A stretch of DNA of 64,000 bases from Zanthoxylum bungeanum (lineage: Eukaryota > Streptophyta > Magnoliopsida > Sapindales > Rutaceae): assembly GCA_019454045.1 (NCBI GenBank), contig SKCR01006512.1, positions 62,001 to 126,000 of the forward strand, read 5' to 3'. The notes under the pieces are model-generated. The model was not told the origin of the DNA and did not search any database. It saw only the letters and a program-made list of their open reading frames with translations. The first letter of the stretch is position 1; each line of letters starts with the position of its first letter. Shown here piece by piece: positions 22,290 through 33,642 of this stretch. A program made the position numbers and the translations under genes.

Positions 22290-24050
22290 ATTTTATTGTA
22301 GTATTATGGACCTTCTCAAGACTAGTATAGTGTGATGATCTTGAGAGGTATTCATTAAGTTCATTCTACCGTCGTAATGAGGAGGAAAGACTCCGGGACT
22401 TCCATCAGGACTAGTAGAGTAAAGACCATCCTGAACCTTTATCTGGTTCAGTTGACCGGGGACAACCCCCATTGACTCATGCCGAGTCATGTTGTAGACA
22501 TGGACTACACATGTCGTATGACTTTTATCCTGAACCTTCATCTAGTTCAGTTGACCGGGGACAACCCCCATTGACTCATGTCGAGTCAAGTTGTAGACAT
22601 GGACTACACATGTCGTATGACTTTTATCCTGAACCTTCATCTAGTTCAGTTGACCGGGGACAACCCCCATTGACTCATGTCGAGTCAAGTTGTAGACATG
22701 GACTACACATGTCGTATGACTTTTATCCTGACCTTCATCTGGTTCAGTTGATCGGGGACAATCCCCATGGACTCGTGGCGAGTCAAGTTGTAGACATGGA
22801 CTACACATGTCGTATGACTTTTATCCTGAACCTTCATCTGGTTCAGTTGATCGGGGACAACCCCCATGGACTCATGTCGAGTCAAAGTTGTAGACATGGA
22901 TTACACATGTCGTATGACTTATATCTTCCTGAACTCATCAAGTCCAGTCGACCGGGGACATCCCCATGGACTCGTGGCGAGTCAAGTTGTAGACATGGAC
23001 TACACATGTCGTATGACTTTTATCCTGAACCTTCATCTGGTTCAGTTGACCGGGGACAACCCCCATGGACTCATGTCGAGTCAAAGTTGTAGACATGGAT
23101 TACACATGTCGTATGACTTATATCTTCCTGAACTCATCAAGTCCAGTCGACCGGGGACATCCCCATTGACTCGTGGCGAGTCAAGTTGTAGACATGGACT
23201 ACACATGTCGTATGACTTTTATCCTGAACCTTCATCTGGTTCAGTTGACCGGGGACAACCCCCATGGACTCATGTCGAGTCAAAGTTGTAGACATGGATT
23301 ACACATGTCGTATGACTTATATCTTCCTGAACTCATCAAGTCCAGTCGACCGGGGACATCCCCATTGACTCATGTCGAGTCAAGTTGTAGACATGGACTA
23401 CACATGTCGTATGACTTTTATCCTGAACCTTCATCTGGTTCAGTTGACCGGGGACAACCCCCATGGACTCATGTCGAGTCAAAGTTGTAGACATGGATTA
23501 CACATGTCGTATGACTTATATCTTCCTGAACTCATCAAGTCCAGTCGACCGGGGACATCCCCATTGACTCATGTCGAGTCAAGTTGTAGACATGGACTAC
23601 ACATGTCGTATGACTTTTATCCTGAACCTTCATCTGGTTCAGTTGATCGGGGACAACCCCCATGGACTCATGTCGAGTCAAAGTTGTAGACATGGATTAC
23701 ACATGTCGTATGACTTATATCTTCCTGAACTCATCAAGTCCAGTCGACCGGGGACATCCCCATGGACTCGTGGCGAGTCAAGTTGTAGACATGGAACACA
23801 CATGTCGTGTGACTTATGACCTGACCTTTAACTGGTCCAATTAATTGGGTGCTTCCCCAATGGTTTTAATAGAATCAAGTTCATTATCCCGACCATCATC
23901 TGGTTCGGTCGATTGGGTACTCCCCAATGGCTCTGGTAGAGTCAAATTCAATATATCGACCATCATCTGGTTCGGTCGATTGGGCATTTCCCCAATAACT
24001 CCTTTAGAATCAAGTTCATAACTTAAACATTCATTTGGCTCAATCAATAG
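22290..24050. repeat. Minisatellite array with about 100-bp monomers and a 199-bp higher-order unit
   Basis: Monomers share GTTGTAGACATGGA, TACACATGTCGTATGACTT, ACCGGGGACA and GAGTCAA blocks. From about 22866 two monomer types alternate (one with TTTTATCCTGAACC, one with TTATATCTTCCTGAAC), giving a 199-bp period for about five dimers. Before that the first type repeats alone. The right part (about 23830-24050) is a more diverged set of about 67-bp units with CATCATCTGGTTCGGTCGAT. GACATG...CATGTC forms an inverted repeat in each unit. Open frames here are by-products. Confidence 0.85.
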
Positions 24051-24796
24051 GCAGCATCAACACTCGAATACACCTACGACACATGCGTCAAGTACTCTCC
24101 AAGCCAAAGACTCCTTGACTTGGAGAGTATGGGACAAACTGTACGGGCCAAATTTGGGCCCAAGGGCATAACCGTCATTTCGCCTTTGGGCCAACCACGA
24201 AATCTAAGCCCCGAGGCTTACCATCAGACCTAGTTTGAGAAATCAGCTTTGGGCCGAGAGGCCAGACCAGCCCATAGCCCATCATCATGGATTTAACAGT
24301 TTAGGAAGGCAAACAGATTCATGAGTAATTAAATTGGGATAACGCCTTCAGTAATGAACTCCATTAAATCGACAGTTACAGTCTTAAACTTCATCATTAA
24401 CACATCCAACGGGAAGAATATATTGAAATGACCCCATGTCAGATTGGCCTATAAAAGAGAATAGTCATGGCATAAACGGGGGATCCAAGATCAGACAGCA
24501 TTACTCCCTGTCATCAGATAAATCGTAATACCCTGCCCTCACGGCAAATAAACGGTGACCGAGGTAACTTCAGGCCTTATTCTCCGTACATCCGACTTGT
24601 TCACATTACTGACTTGAGCGTCGGAGTGCCCCCGGCACCCACCACACCGGTGGGCAGTACTCCCGCTCACTCTACCTTTGTTTTGCAGGATCGCCAGTGC
24701 CCCCATCTCAACGAAATCTCGATTGTGGACCTCGGTTGAAAACCAGTGTCTACAATCTCAACGAAATCTCGATTGTGGACCTCGGGTGAAAACCAG
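24051..24796 (+). repeat. Old gypsy-type LTR, promoter and downstream part (probable)
   Basis: Contains a TATA-like CCTATAAAAG near 24449, then ACTTGAGCGTCGGAGTGCC, a word common downstream of the TATA box in plant gypsy LTRs, and a TTTGTTTTGCAGG block. A perfect-looking 50-bp tandem duplication occupies 24705-24754 and 24755-24804. The minisatellite upstream would then be its U3. No partner LTR is seen, so this is probably a solo or truncated LTR. Confidence 0.5.
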
Positions 24797-26067
24797 TGTC
24801 TACAACACCTACCCTGAGGAAAATTAGAACATGAAGAGCCCGAAATCGAGGTGGTATGAGGAGTCTGAGGACCAAAAAAACATGAAGAATACATGAGAAG
24901 AAAATGAGCCTGATCCATATGTGCAAGTGGGGTTCTCTACTCGATGGGACGACCATATGTGCAAGTGAGGTGCTCTACTTGAGGGGGTCTTTTGTGATAA
25001 AGTGATGATGGTCCCGATCAGACCATTTTGAAGATAATATGAGGTTGCTTTAGCAAATAACATGACCTGGGGAGAGTATGACCAGATGAGGAGCATGACA
25101 TGATGAGGACATGACCTGAGGAGATGCATGACCAGAGGAGAAACATGACCAAATGAGGAGCATGACCTTAAGAGGGCATGGACAAATGAGGTGCATGACT
25201 TGATGAGGGCATGACCAACTAAGTAGCATGACCAGAGGAGATTCATAAAATGACCTGAGGATGTTCATGTAGAGTATGACCTGAGGAGATTCATGAAGAT
25301 TATGACCTGAGGAGATTGAGTGAGGTGATACACGAGCAGCTTAAGCAACATGACGTATGACATAACTGGAAAATGGTACATCCAGAAGGCTAATAATGAA
25401 ATCGATAAAGCAATGGCCCACATGAAGTCATGATATCTATCAGTCGCCATATGTCAGTGCAGTGGTATGATAACTAGCAGACACCAACATAGGCCGTTGT
25501 AAGTGGCAAAATAACTGGCACATGAGATTGGCTGAGAAAGTGATGGAAGAAATGACTCAAGGGTAGTAATAATGATAAAGTGACGTAGGATGACGTCAGG
25601 GTCAGTTGCAATAGTGGTCTTGAGAGCCTATATAAAAGTGATGAAGCCATTTGAGAAATGAGAGATTCAATGGAATTGTATTCACAACTCTTGTAATTTG
25701 AGAGAAAACTAGTGATAGAGAGAGAAAGTGAGTCGTGTACCCGACCAATATGGAGGAAGTTGTTTGAGCTAGTCATAACCCAACTATGTTTATGGGGCTA
25801 GTCATTAGCCAACCATATTTTATATTATTTATCCTAATTTATCAACTTGCGTTGGTCATCACCTGAGGCCAATAAACATTCTCCTTTCTCCTGTGGACAT
25901 AGGTTGGAGCCACTCTCTATTGAACCACATAAATCTATGCTTCTGTGATTTGTCTATCTTTTGTCAAGTTTGTACGGTTCTTACTAACCAAACAAATTTA
26001 CTATTGAGTGAGGTCTATTCGAGGGGTGAATTCCCTTATTTTCATTTGGTACGAAAAACAATCATCA
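24797..26067 (+). repeat. LTR A of an old non-autonomous element
   Basis: About 1271 bp, TGTCTACAACACC to CAATCATCA, homologous to LTR B (27218-27990 plus 35658-36094). A TATA box CTATATAAAA lies at 25628. It contains a degenerate minisatellite of GAGGAGCATGACC-like units (about 25060-25310). The two LTRs are clearly diverged, so the element is old. Confidence 0.75.
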
Positions 26068-27217
26068 ATAATTGACGCCATATATAGGGATTAGTACAAA
26101 AAACAACCAACACAATAAGATGAGAGCATGAGATGATGATCATAGAGTTGAGGAAGCATCGGTAGAAGAGTGGATGCAAAGTGATTGACATCATCAGGTC
26201 GGAGGCCTATTACTTAGAGCAACTAGATGACACATGACTCAATAAGTTATGGAATACGGAGTTGTTGAAGAAGCATCGTCAGAAAAATACTTGTTAATGG
26301 ACATGAAGCTTAGAAGGCGAGCTACATAACACAATTGAGTGAGAAGACCTAAGTGATGATTATAGCCTCAGAACGATCATAACACTTGTGGCTGGAGGGC
26401 CTATGTGGTATTTGAAATCCTTATTTGAGGTGCATAGCGCGAGGAATACCTCGGGATATATGTGACGTTTGAAGCCTCAGAGTAACCATAGCACGGGTAG
26501 CCGGAGGCTGGCGTGTTTTTTGGAGCCTCGGGGTAACCATGACACGTGTGGTTAAAGGACCTCCGTGACAATTGTAGCCTCGGGGTCTGTATAGCATGGG
26601 GAGAGATAATGCCCACTTGGCATTTGCCACCTCATTTATGGGATCCATAGCCCTGGTTAACATAGGTCCGCGTGGCGATTGGGTTGGGAGGTACATAATG
26701 TGTAAGGCTCTCGAACCTTCGTGGAAAGTGTAGCTCGTAAGGATTATAAGACTCGTGGTCAGATATTCTCCCCCGAAACTTTTCTATGTTAATGTCTTGA
26801 GTAGAGAAGCTTTCTCTCGTGTCTTATTTTTTATTTTGCAGGTATTTCCATATCATTTCTCAGGATTTCAGCATGTGCGAATAATATATTCAACCCGAGG
26901 TGGTACGTGATGAACTTTTCAAACTGAGGAGGCGCAGTGGATAAAGTGATTGAGTTATGAGCCACTAGTGGACGTGCCCGTTGTATGTGGACGTGCCCGT
27001 TGTATGGGTCCACTATATTTTTAGCATATGAGTATCTTCAGTCATGGCTAGTTTGAGGCTATGGATTCGAGACTGATTTTCAAGAGGGCTGTAAAACATG
27101 AACCGGATGAGGTTGAGTATCAGCATGAGAAGAGAACCACCATCTTTTTATAAAATTTCCGACACCAACTCGCAAACTCATTAGTACCGAAAACTATGAG
27201 AGATATGTTGATGGTGG
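26068..27217 (+). mobile_element. Internal region of the old non-autonomous LTR element
   Basis: Only about 1.15 kb and no gag or pol frame. Immediately after LTR A, TTGACGCCATATATAGGG resembles a PBS of TTGGCGCCG...GGG type decayed by C-to-T and G-to-A changes. Degenerate repeats of about 75 bp with GCCTCGGGGTAACCAT cores lie at about 26365-26590, and a 19-bp direct duplication (GTGGACGTGCCCGTTGTAT) lies at about 26968-27005. Confidence 0.6.
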
Positions 27218-27990
27218 TTTCTTACAACACATACCTCTTAGAAAATTAGAGCATGAGGCCAATGTGACAAGAGAAGTTCAATGACCTAAAAGCACGAAGA
27301 ATATAGAAGAAGAGCATGAGCTCGCCCTTATGTGTAAGTGAGGTGTTCTACCTGAGAGGCTGACCATATATGCAAGTGGGGTTCTCTACCTGAGGGAGTC
27401 TTATGTGATAAAGTGAAGATGGTCCCGACCCGACCACTTTGAAGACAAGATAAGGTTGCTCTAGCGAGGAGCATGACCCGAGGTTGACATGACCTAAGGA
27501 GATGTATGACAAGAGGAGAAGCATGACCATATGAGGAGCATGACCTGAAGAGGGCATGACCTGAGGAGGAGCATGACCCGAGGAAGACATGACTAGAGGA
27601 GATTCGTAAAATGACCCGATGATGTTCATGAAGAGTATGACCCGAAGAGGTTCATGAAGAGTATGACCTGAGGAGATCCGGTGAGGTGATACACGAGCAG
27701 CTCGAACAGTATGAGGTATGGCCTACATGGAAAATGATGCATCCAGAAGGCTAATAATGAAGCTGATAAAATAATGATCCACATGAAGCCATGAGACCTA
27801 TCAGCCGTCATAGGCCGGTGCAGTGACATGATAATTAGCAGACAACCGCCATAGGCTGGTACAAGTGGCAAGAAAACTGGCATGCAGGATTGGTTGATAA
27901 AGTGGTGGAAGCAATGACTCAAGGGTAGCAATGCTGATTAAGCGCAAGATGACGTCAGAGTCTATTGCAATAGTGTTTCTGAGAGCCTAT
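27218..27990 (+). repeat. LTR B of the old element, left portion
   Basis: Homologous to LTR A from its start to its TATA box, including the GAGGAGCATGACC-like minisatellite (about 27460-27680). It is interrupted at CCTAT|ATAAA, the TATA box itself, by the Athila-derived insertion. Confidence 0.75.
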
Positions 27991-29564
27991 TGATGAGTGG
28001 TATTTATACCATTATTTCTCACTCATTTGACATAATGTTTTGTTTTGTTTCTCGAGATTTATGAACGTTTTGATATGTTTTGTTGTTATTTTACAGATAA
28101 ATAAAGTTTGGACAGCACTGGAGGCAATTTGGGGCAAAACCGGACAAAAATGCGTCAACATGAATATTTTCATCTTCTGCGCGTCGCGACGCTGGAGCTT
28201 TGCGCGCCGCGACGCCCAACATGCGCCGGTTTTGCTAAAATGCGCCATGGTCAACGGGTCAACAATCTTAAAAGTTGACTTTGCTAAAATACGCCGCTGC
28301 CACGTGTCACCATCACAGAAGACGTGCTAACGTGCGCCTGCCACGTGTCATCATCCTACGGTGCCGACAATCATCATCTACGCTATCGTGCGCCTTGCCA
28401 CGTGTCGACATCTCAACGATTTGCTAAAATGCGCCTCTGCCACGTGTCACGATCAGATGCTGCCGACAATCATGCCTCAGAGTGACGTAAGCAATGACGT
28501 CATGAACAGTGCCGCCTTTATGGCTGGTTATTTTGGTTCCGCCTTTATGGCTGGTTAATTCATATTCCGCCTTTATGGCTGGTTATTTTGGTTCCGCCTA
28601 TATGGCTGGTTGTTTTTAAAACTGATTAAATCAAAATACCGCCTATATGGCTGGTTGATAATGTTTTGCAAAGCTTATATTATATTATGGGAGAAATCTA
28701 ATTAGTATATAGTAGAAGTAATTCCTTTTACCTTAACAATTTTATTTTAATTCATTTTCAGCATTTATTTTACTGCATTTACTTTATGCAATTTTATTTT
28801 AAGTCTTTTAAGTTTTTAGCCCTAATTATGTGTCGTAGCTAAGTTAGTTATCTAGGGTTGTGATGAATTTCAATTAAACCGGTTTATAAGGGTTAGATTA
28901 TAGTTTGGGTAATTTAAAGATTTATTTATTGAGTCTTAATCTTAATGCTCTTTAATTAACTGGCCATTAATTAAATTGATTAGGTAAACTTAAAATGAAC
29001 TAGACATAGGGATTTTAAGTTTAAGACCTTAGACTCAATAGCCCACGATCTTCCTTGAGGATAGATAACCCTTTAATAGATTTCCTTACAGGATAGGAAT
29101 ATACCTGTCAGGCGGGGGTAGCCATAATTGGAACTTGAACTTAATGAATCTAGGTAATGTGGTTGACATAGACATATGGTTCAATTGGATTATACTAGGT
29201 ATTTGTAATTGACCATCGGAAGAGGCTTTTACATAATTTAGTGTTCCAGGTTAATAAATTGATATATTACCCAACTATAAGATAACTACTTCATCTTTTA
29301 AATAATATTGAAATAAATCACAACCCTGGATAGTTTTTAATATTGAATTTCTTTAAAATCTACTTTTAAGCAATTTTACTTATTTGTCTTTAAATTTAGA
29401 ATCGTCGCCATTTCAAATCAATCAAACAACTTGTTAGATACTGGTAATCATTTAGCCCAATAAATTGATAACAAAAAGGTTTTAAGTCCTCGTGGGATCG
29501 ATACTTTTTATACTACTTGAACGATACGTACGCTTGCGTTATACGTGTGTGTTTACGCCGGTCA
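27991..29564 (+). repeat. Left LTR of copy 2, inverted relative to the element
   Basis: 1574 bp, TGATGAGTGG to CGCCGGTCA. It is roughly 98 per cent identical to the right LTR where both are present, by eye, but lacks about 430 bp around 28515, including the TATA box and most of R. After its end come AGTTTT plus one T, the normal spacer before the PBS, and then LOG sequence on the opposite strand. Confidence 0.9.
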
Positions 29565-29571
29565 AGTTTTT

Positions 29572-29937
29572 GATTTCCTCCAATGTACCCAAACCACCTG
29601 GCAAAGCAATAAAAGCATCAGCACGGTTAATCATTTCTACCAGTCGTTCAGACATACCTGACACGATCAGTTCCTCTCCGTTTGATGATCCAATAAGATT
29701 TGCCTCTGCCAAGGGTTTTGGGACGATTCCCAAAACATGACTGCCTCCCTCCTGTACAGCCTTTGAAACGATCCCCATAAGTCCGAGATTGCCTCCGCCA
29801 TATATTAAATGCATATTCCTTGCAGCTAAGACTCGACCTAATTCCTGTGCCGCTTCTATGTATTGTGGTTTAGTACCAACAGTACTACCGCAAAACACAC
29901 AAATGTTTTCAACTCGTCTTCTTGAAGTGGCTTCCAT
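29572..29937 (-). pseudogene. LOG-like: Captured LOG fragment, N-terminal 122 residues (copy 2)
   Basis: Starts at ATG 29937 (MEATSRRRVENICVFCGS) and aligns without gaps to copy 1 up to PGGLGTLEEI. The frame then runs into the inverted left LTR and stops at 29539. ICVFCGS, YGGGNLGLMG, the Arg in MSERLVEM and an intact PGG-x-GT-x2-E motif are present. The C-terminal third, including the IHQKP block, is lost. Relative to copy 1 it differs at about 15 positions. It is better preserved at the PGG motif but physically truncated, so it should not be active. Confidence 0.88.
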
Positions 29938-30199
29938 TTTTATGTTTTTCTTTCTTGACTCTGGATGACTTCAAAGGTGCAATGATGAGTTGAATTTATA
30001 ATACCTGAAAAGGGTGAGTAAAAATAGCACAAGTATCTTCCAAAGGACGATTAGTAGCAAAATAGTAAAATAGATCGTGATAGTCAAAAAGATCTGGATC
30101 CTGTCGGAAGAAATAAAAGAAAACAACAAAACAAATTACAATTATTAGGAAAAGACAAAGAGATAAAATATGTACAAAAATCTACAGCTTGATTAACGT

Positions 30200-30748
30200 C
30201 TATGCGTCAGGGACAAGCTTCCCATCCAATTTTCTTATAAATTGGCAAATATGGTCTTTTTTAGTCAGATTCCCAAGACTTAACTGTTGTCTTTCTTTTT
30301 GAAATTGTGTATGTAATCTGCGAAATTCTATGTGAACATATCCACTAGGATGCGTCTCAAGAGTCGAAGATATATCATCTAAAGACTCCTTACTCAAGCC
30401 ATCCCTAATGAATTTAATTTTGTCTTCGCGATTAACAGACACCATTCCTAAAGAACGACAACGAGTGTTGCAATTCCAACGTGCACATTTGTAACAAACA
30501 CCCATTTGTTTAGCTCTTCGTTTCTTTGCATAGGTGCTTCTTCCAAAACCAGGCAAGCGTGAGATAAAAGAGTCAGAAGACTCACCTGCCAATCAGACTC
30601 GTGCTTCAATTACCCAACGAATGTCATTGGGAACACCATAGATTATCAGTAACCTCATCTGTTCCAAGCGAGCTTTGTAGACTTTCATCAGAGATTTTTG
30701 AGGGAGAGAAGGAAATTGCTTGTGAAGATTTGAGAGAGCTTCTTCCAT
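30200..30748 (-). pseudogene. Accessory Cys4 protein, copy 2 (one nonsense mutation)
   Basis: Same protein as 11410-11973, starting at ATG 30748 (MEEALSNLHKQF). A single in-frame TGA at 30593-30595 replaces the Arg (CGA) found in copy 1, a C-to-T change at a CpG. Otherwise the frame is open to RKLDGKLVPDA. The Cys4 motif is kept, CYKCARWNCNTRC. Residues around FEYKS in copy 1 are deleted here in frame. Function unknown. Confidence 0.75.
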
Positions 30749-30887
30749 CTTGAAATGACTTAATCTGCAAAAACTAAACACACAAAATTAAATCACACCA
30801 AATCACAATATATACAAAAATTGCATGGGTTGCCTCCCTGCGAGCGCTAAGTTTAAAGTCGTCAGCTAGACGTGACTGCTTGAACGT

Positions 30888-33509
30888 TTATGCTGGATCT
30901 GAAAGTGTGACACTTTCTTTTTGTCGCTCAAATGATTCTCCCCAGTAGTGCTTGACACGCTTGTTTTTTACTTTGAAAGTTTTGTGGGAATCGGGATCAT
31001 TTATCTCAATGGTTTTGTCTGGTAAAACCTTAGTGATTAGGAATGGACCTGACCACCTTGATTTTGACTTCCATGGGAAGAATTTCACTCCTGATTTATT
31101 GAACAATACCTTCTGCCCTGGTTCCAGTTGTATGCGTACTAACTTCTCATCATGTCTTTTCCTGGCCTTTTCTTTGTACAATATGGCATTTTTAAAAGGC
31201 TGAATGTGAAATTCCTCCAATTCATTGAGTTGGTGGAACTGTTTCTCTTCTGTTGCTTGTAGGACAAGACTTGGCTTTTCGATTGCACAAAACCCTTTAT
31301 CATCAGTCTCCACAGGCGATTGACATGCCTTAGGTTTGTTGGTAGAACTTTGTTTTGCGTCAGAGTTCTGGATGGTATGGTGTATCACATCAAGTCTGAA
31401 ACATTCTTCCTTCTTTTCATCATCTGGGAAATTTATGGCTTTGAAAACATTGAATGTTACTTCTTGGTCCTGTACCCTCATGGTTAGTTCTCCTTTCTGT
31501 ACATCAATAATGGTCCGACCAGTAGCCAAGAATGGTCTCCCAAGGATGATTGGCACATCTGCGTCTTCCTCCATGTCAAGGACAATAAAATCTGCTGGAA
31601 AAATGAATTTATCAACTTTTACCAGCACATTTTCAACTACACCTCTTGGAAATACGAGCGTTCGATCAGCAAGTTGCAGTGAGACTGAGGTAGGCATTGT
31701 TTCTCCGATTTGCAGTTTCCTGTAAATAGAAAAAGGCATTAAGTTAACACTTGCACCTAAATCACATAAAGCCTTACCGAAATTATGTTCTCCTATGATG
31801 CATGGAATGGTGAAACTGCCAGGATCTTTCAACTTCGGGGGAAGTTTCCTCTGAATGATGGCGCTGCATTCTTCTGTTAAAACTACTGTCTCGTAATCTC
31901 CCAATCTCCGTTTTCGTGAAAGAATATCTTTCATGAATTTGACATAGCTAGGCATTTGTTCCAAGGCTTCTGCAAATGGTATGTTAATGTGCAGCTTTTT
32001 GAAAATCTCCAAGAAACGAGCAAACTGTTTGTCCAGTTTGTTTTTCTGAAGACGTTGAGGAAAAGGTGGTGGTGGAGCGATCTGTTCTTTTTCTTTTTCC
32101 TTTGCTTCTTTTTCTTCCATCTGTGGAACTGCATCTTTTGGAACTTCCTCAGCAGCTGTTTTGACTCCAACATCTTTGTTGATTTCAGTACCACTCTTTA
32201 ACATAATGGCATGACATTGCTCCTTCCCCATGTTCCTTGGATTTGGCTCAGTGTTGCTAGGAAGAGTTCCTGGCGGTCTGTAACTCTGAGCATTGGCCAG
32301 TTGTCCGATTTGATTCTCCAATGCTTTGATGGAAGCTGATTGGCTCTGAAAGATAGCATCGTATTTTTTTAACTGAGCCAGCACTTCTGCTATTCCTGGT
32401 TCATTTGCCTGCGCCTGGCCTTTGTTCTGTTGCTGGAATCCAGGTGGTGGATAGTTCTGCTGTTGCCCTGAATTGTTGCTCCATGAAAAATTAGGATGAT
32501 TTCTCCACCCTGGGTTGTAGGTGTTGGAATATGGATTGTTCCCCTGTCTGTTGAAATTGTTGACATAATTTACCATCTCTGCATGTTGTTGTGGTTCTGG
32601 TACTCCTCCATATGGTGAACTTGTGGATCCAGTGGTAAGAGTCTCCATGAATTTGCATATTTGATCTAGCTTGGTGTTGACTGCTGTATTGGCTCCAACT
32701 TCATAAATTCCTGCAATTCTTTGAATCAGACTTCTTTCTGTTGGCCACAAGGAATTGTTGTTGGCCATTTCTTCAATTAGTTCCCAGGCTTGATCTTCTC
32801 CTTTTGCCATCAAGGCACCTCCAGCAGCAGCATCGATTGTGGTTCTCATTATTCCAGAAAGTCCATTGTAGAATGTTTGGACTTGAAGCCATTTTGGAAT
32901 CTCATGATGTGGACATTTCCGGAGTAAATCTTTATACCTTTCCCAAGCTTCGTACAGGGATTCTGAATCTTGCTGCACAAAGGATGTGATGTCATTTCTC
33001 AGCTTTCCGGTTCTTGCTGGTGGAAAGTATTTTGCAAGAAATTTGGTGGCTAAAGCGTTCCATGTTGTGATAGACCCTGCTGGTAACGAATGTAGCCACG
33101 CTTTAGCTCTGTCCTTCAAGGAGTATGGGAAAACACGCAGTCTCATTGCTTCTTCAGCTTCTCGGTTGTAATTGAAAGTGCCACAAACTTCCAGGAAGTT
33201 GCTGATGTGGGCATTAGGATCTTCAGTTGCATTTCCTCCAAACTGAACTGACTGCTGAATCATCTGAATGCAAGTTTTGATGTCTCCTGCATTTGCTGGT
33301 AATGGAGGAAGTACAATACATGAAATGAGTCTGTCAACCACCAGAATGGTTCTGTCTCGAATAGGAATTGGTGGTGCAATCTCCAAAGGTTCAGGTTCCA
33401 TGTTGACTAAAGCTTCTTGAGCTTCTCGCCTTTCCCTTCTCAACTGTCTGATGGTTCTTTCAATTTCTGGGTCAAGCGGTCGGAGTTCAAAGCTTCTGGT
33501 TCGTCTCAT
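30888..33509 (-). CDS. Intact Athila-type Gag-protease-integrase-tail polyprotein (copy 2)
   Basis: 873 residues in a single open frame from ATG 33509 (MRRTRSFELRPLD). An upstream AG acceptor-like site lies just before the ATG. The Gag core is at about residues 75-280 (SVQFGGNATEDPN, FLEVCGTFNYN, KAWLHSLPAGSITTW, WLQVQTFYNGLSG). A Gln/Asn-rich segment is at about 340-400. The Athila aspartic protease is at about 540-700, with its lineage-typical DLGAS at about 580 and VPIILGRPFLATGR. An integrase C-terminal-like tail starts at about residue 770 (YKEKARKRHDEKLVRIQLEPG, RWSGPFLITKVLP). RT, RNase H and the integrase catalytic core are absent, without disturbing the frame. An open 2.6-kb frame suggests recent mobility or selection on Gag-protease, with enzymes supplied in trans. 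Confidence 0.88.
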   Translation of the reverse strand: MRRTRSFELRPLDPEIERTIRQLRRERREAQEALVNMEPEPLEIAPPIPIRDRTILVVDRLISCIVLPPLPANAGDIKTCIQMIQQSVQFGGNATEDPNAHISNFLEVCGTFNYNREAEEAMRLRVFPYSLKDRAKAWLHSLPAGSITTWNALATKFLAKYFPPARTGKLRNDITSFVQQDSESLYEAWERYKDLLRKCPHHEIPKWLQVQTFYNGLSGIMRTTIDAAAGGALMAKGEDQAWELIEEMANNNSLWPTERSLIQRIAGIYEVGANTAVNTKLDQICKFMETLTTGSTSSPYGGVPEPQQHAEMVNYVNNFNRQGNNPYSNTYNPGWRNHPNFSWSNNSGQQQNYPPPGFQQQNKGQAQANEPGIAEVLAQLKKYDAIFQSQSASIKALENQIGQLANAQSYRPPGTLPSNTEPNPRNMGKEQCHAIMLKSGTEINKDVGVKTAAEEVPKDAVPQMEEKEAKEKEKEQIAPPPPFPQRLQKNKLDKQFARFLEIFKKLHINIPFAEALEQMPSYVKFMKDILSRKRRLGDYETVVLTEECSAIIQRKLPPKLKDPGSFTIPCIIGEHNFGKALCDLGASVNLMPFSIYRKLQIGETMPTSVSLQLADRTLVFPRGVVENVLVKVDKFIFPADFIVLDMEEDADVPIILGRPFLATGRTIIDVQKGELTMRVQDQEVTFNVFKAINFPDDEKKEECFRLDVIHHTIQNSDAKQSSTNKPKACQSPVETDDKGFCAIEKPSLVLQATEEKQFHQLNELEEFHIQPFKNAILYKEKARKRHDEKLVRIQLEPGQKVLFNKSGVKFFPWKSKSRWSGPFLITKVLPDKTIEINDPDSHKTFKVKNKRVKHYWGESFERQKESVTLSDPA

Positions 33510-33618
33510 GAAGTTTCTTGAGAACCTGAAATATAAGAAAACAAAAACAATAAGTAAAAAGAAATTAGACACAAGTAAAAGTATCTAACCCTTAAACTAA
33601 TAATAAAAGATAAATAAG

Positions 33619-33636
33619 TCCCCGGCAACGGCGCCA
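33619..33636 (-). other. Primer binding site, tRNA-Asp (copy 2)
   Basis: Minus strand TGGCGCCGTTGCCGGGGA, six bases from the right LTR end, identical to copy 1. Confidence 0.85.
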
Positions 33637-33642
33637 AAAACT

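Noticed and set aside
22472..23844. Series of open frames of 60 to 206 codons repeating every 199 bp
   Set aside because: Direct translation of the minisatellite; each ends and restarts with the repeat period.
22290..24050. CRISPR-like array
   Set aside because: The whole unit, not only a short repeat, is repeated; there are no unique spacers, and the genome is a plant.
24823..25268. Minus-strand open frames in LTR A rich in Ser/His/Leu
   Set aside because: Generated by the GAGGAGCATGACC-like repeats; equivalent frames recur in LTR B.
27991..29564. Left LTR as an independent solo LTR next to a normal element
   Set aside because: A solo LTR would have its own TSD and the neighbour its own 3' LTR; instead one CCTAT duplication flanks the entire 7.7 kb and the inner edge runs straight into LOG.
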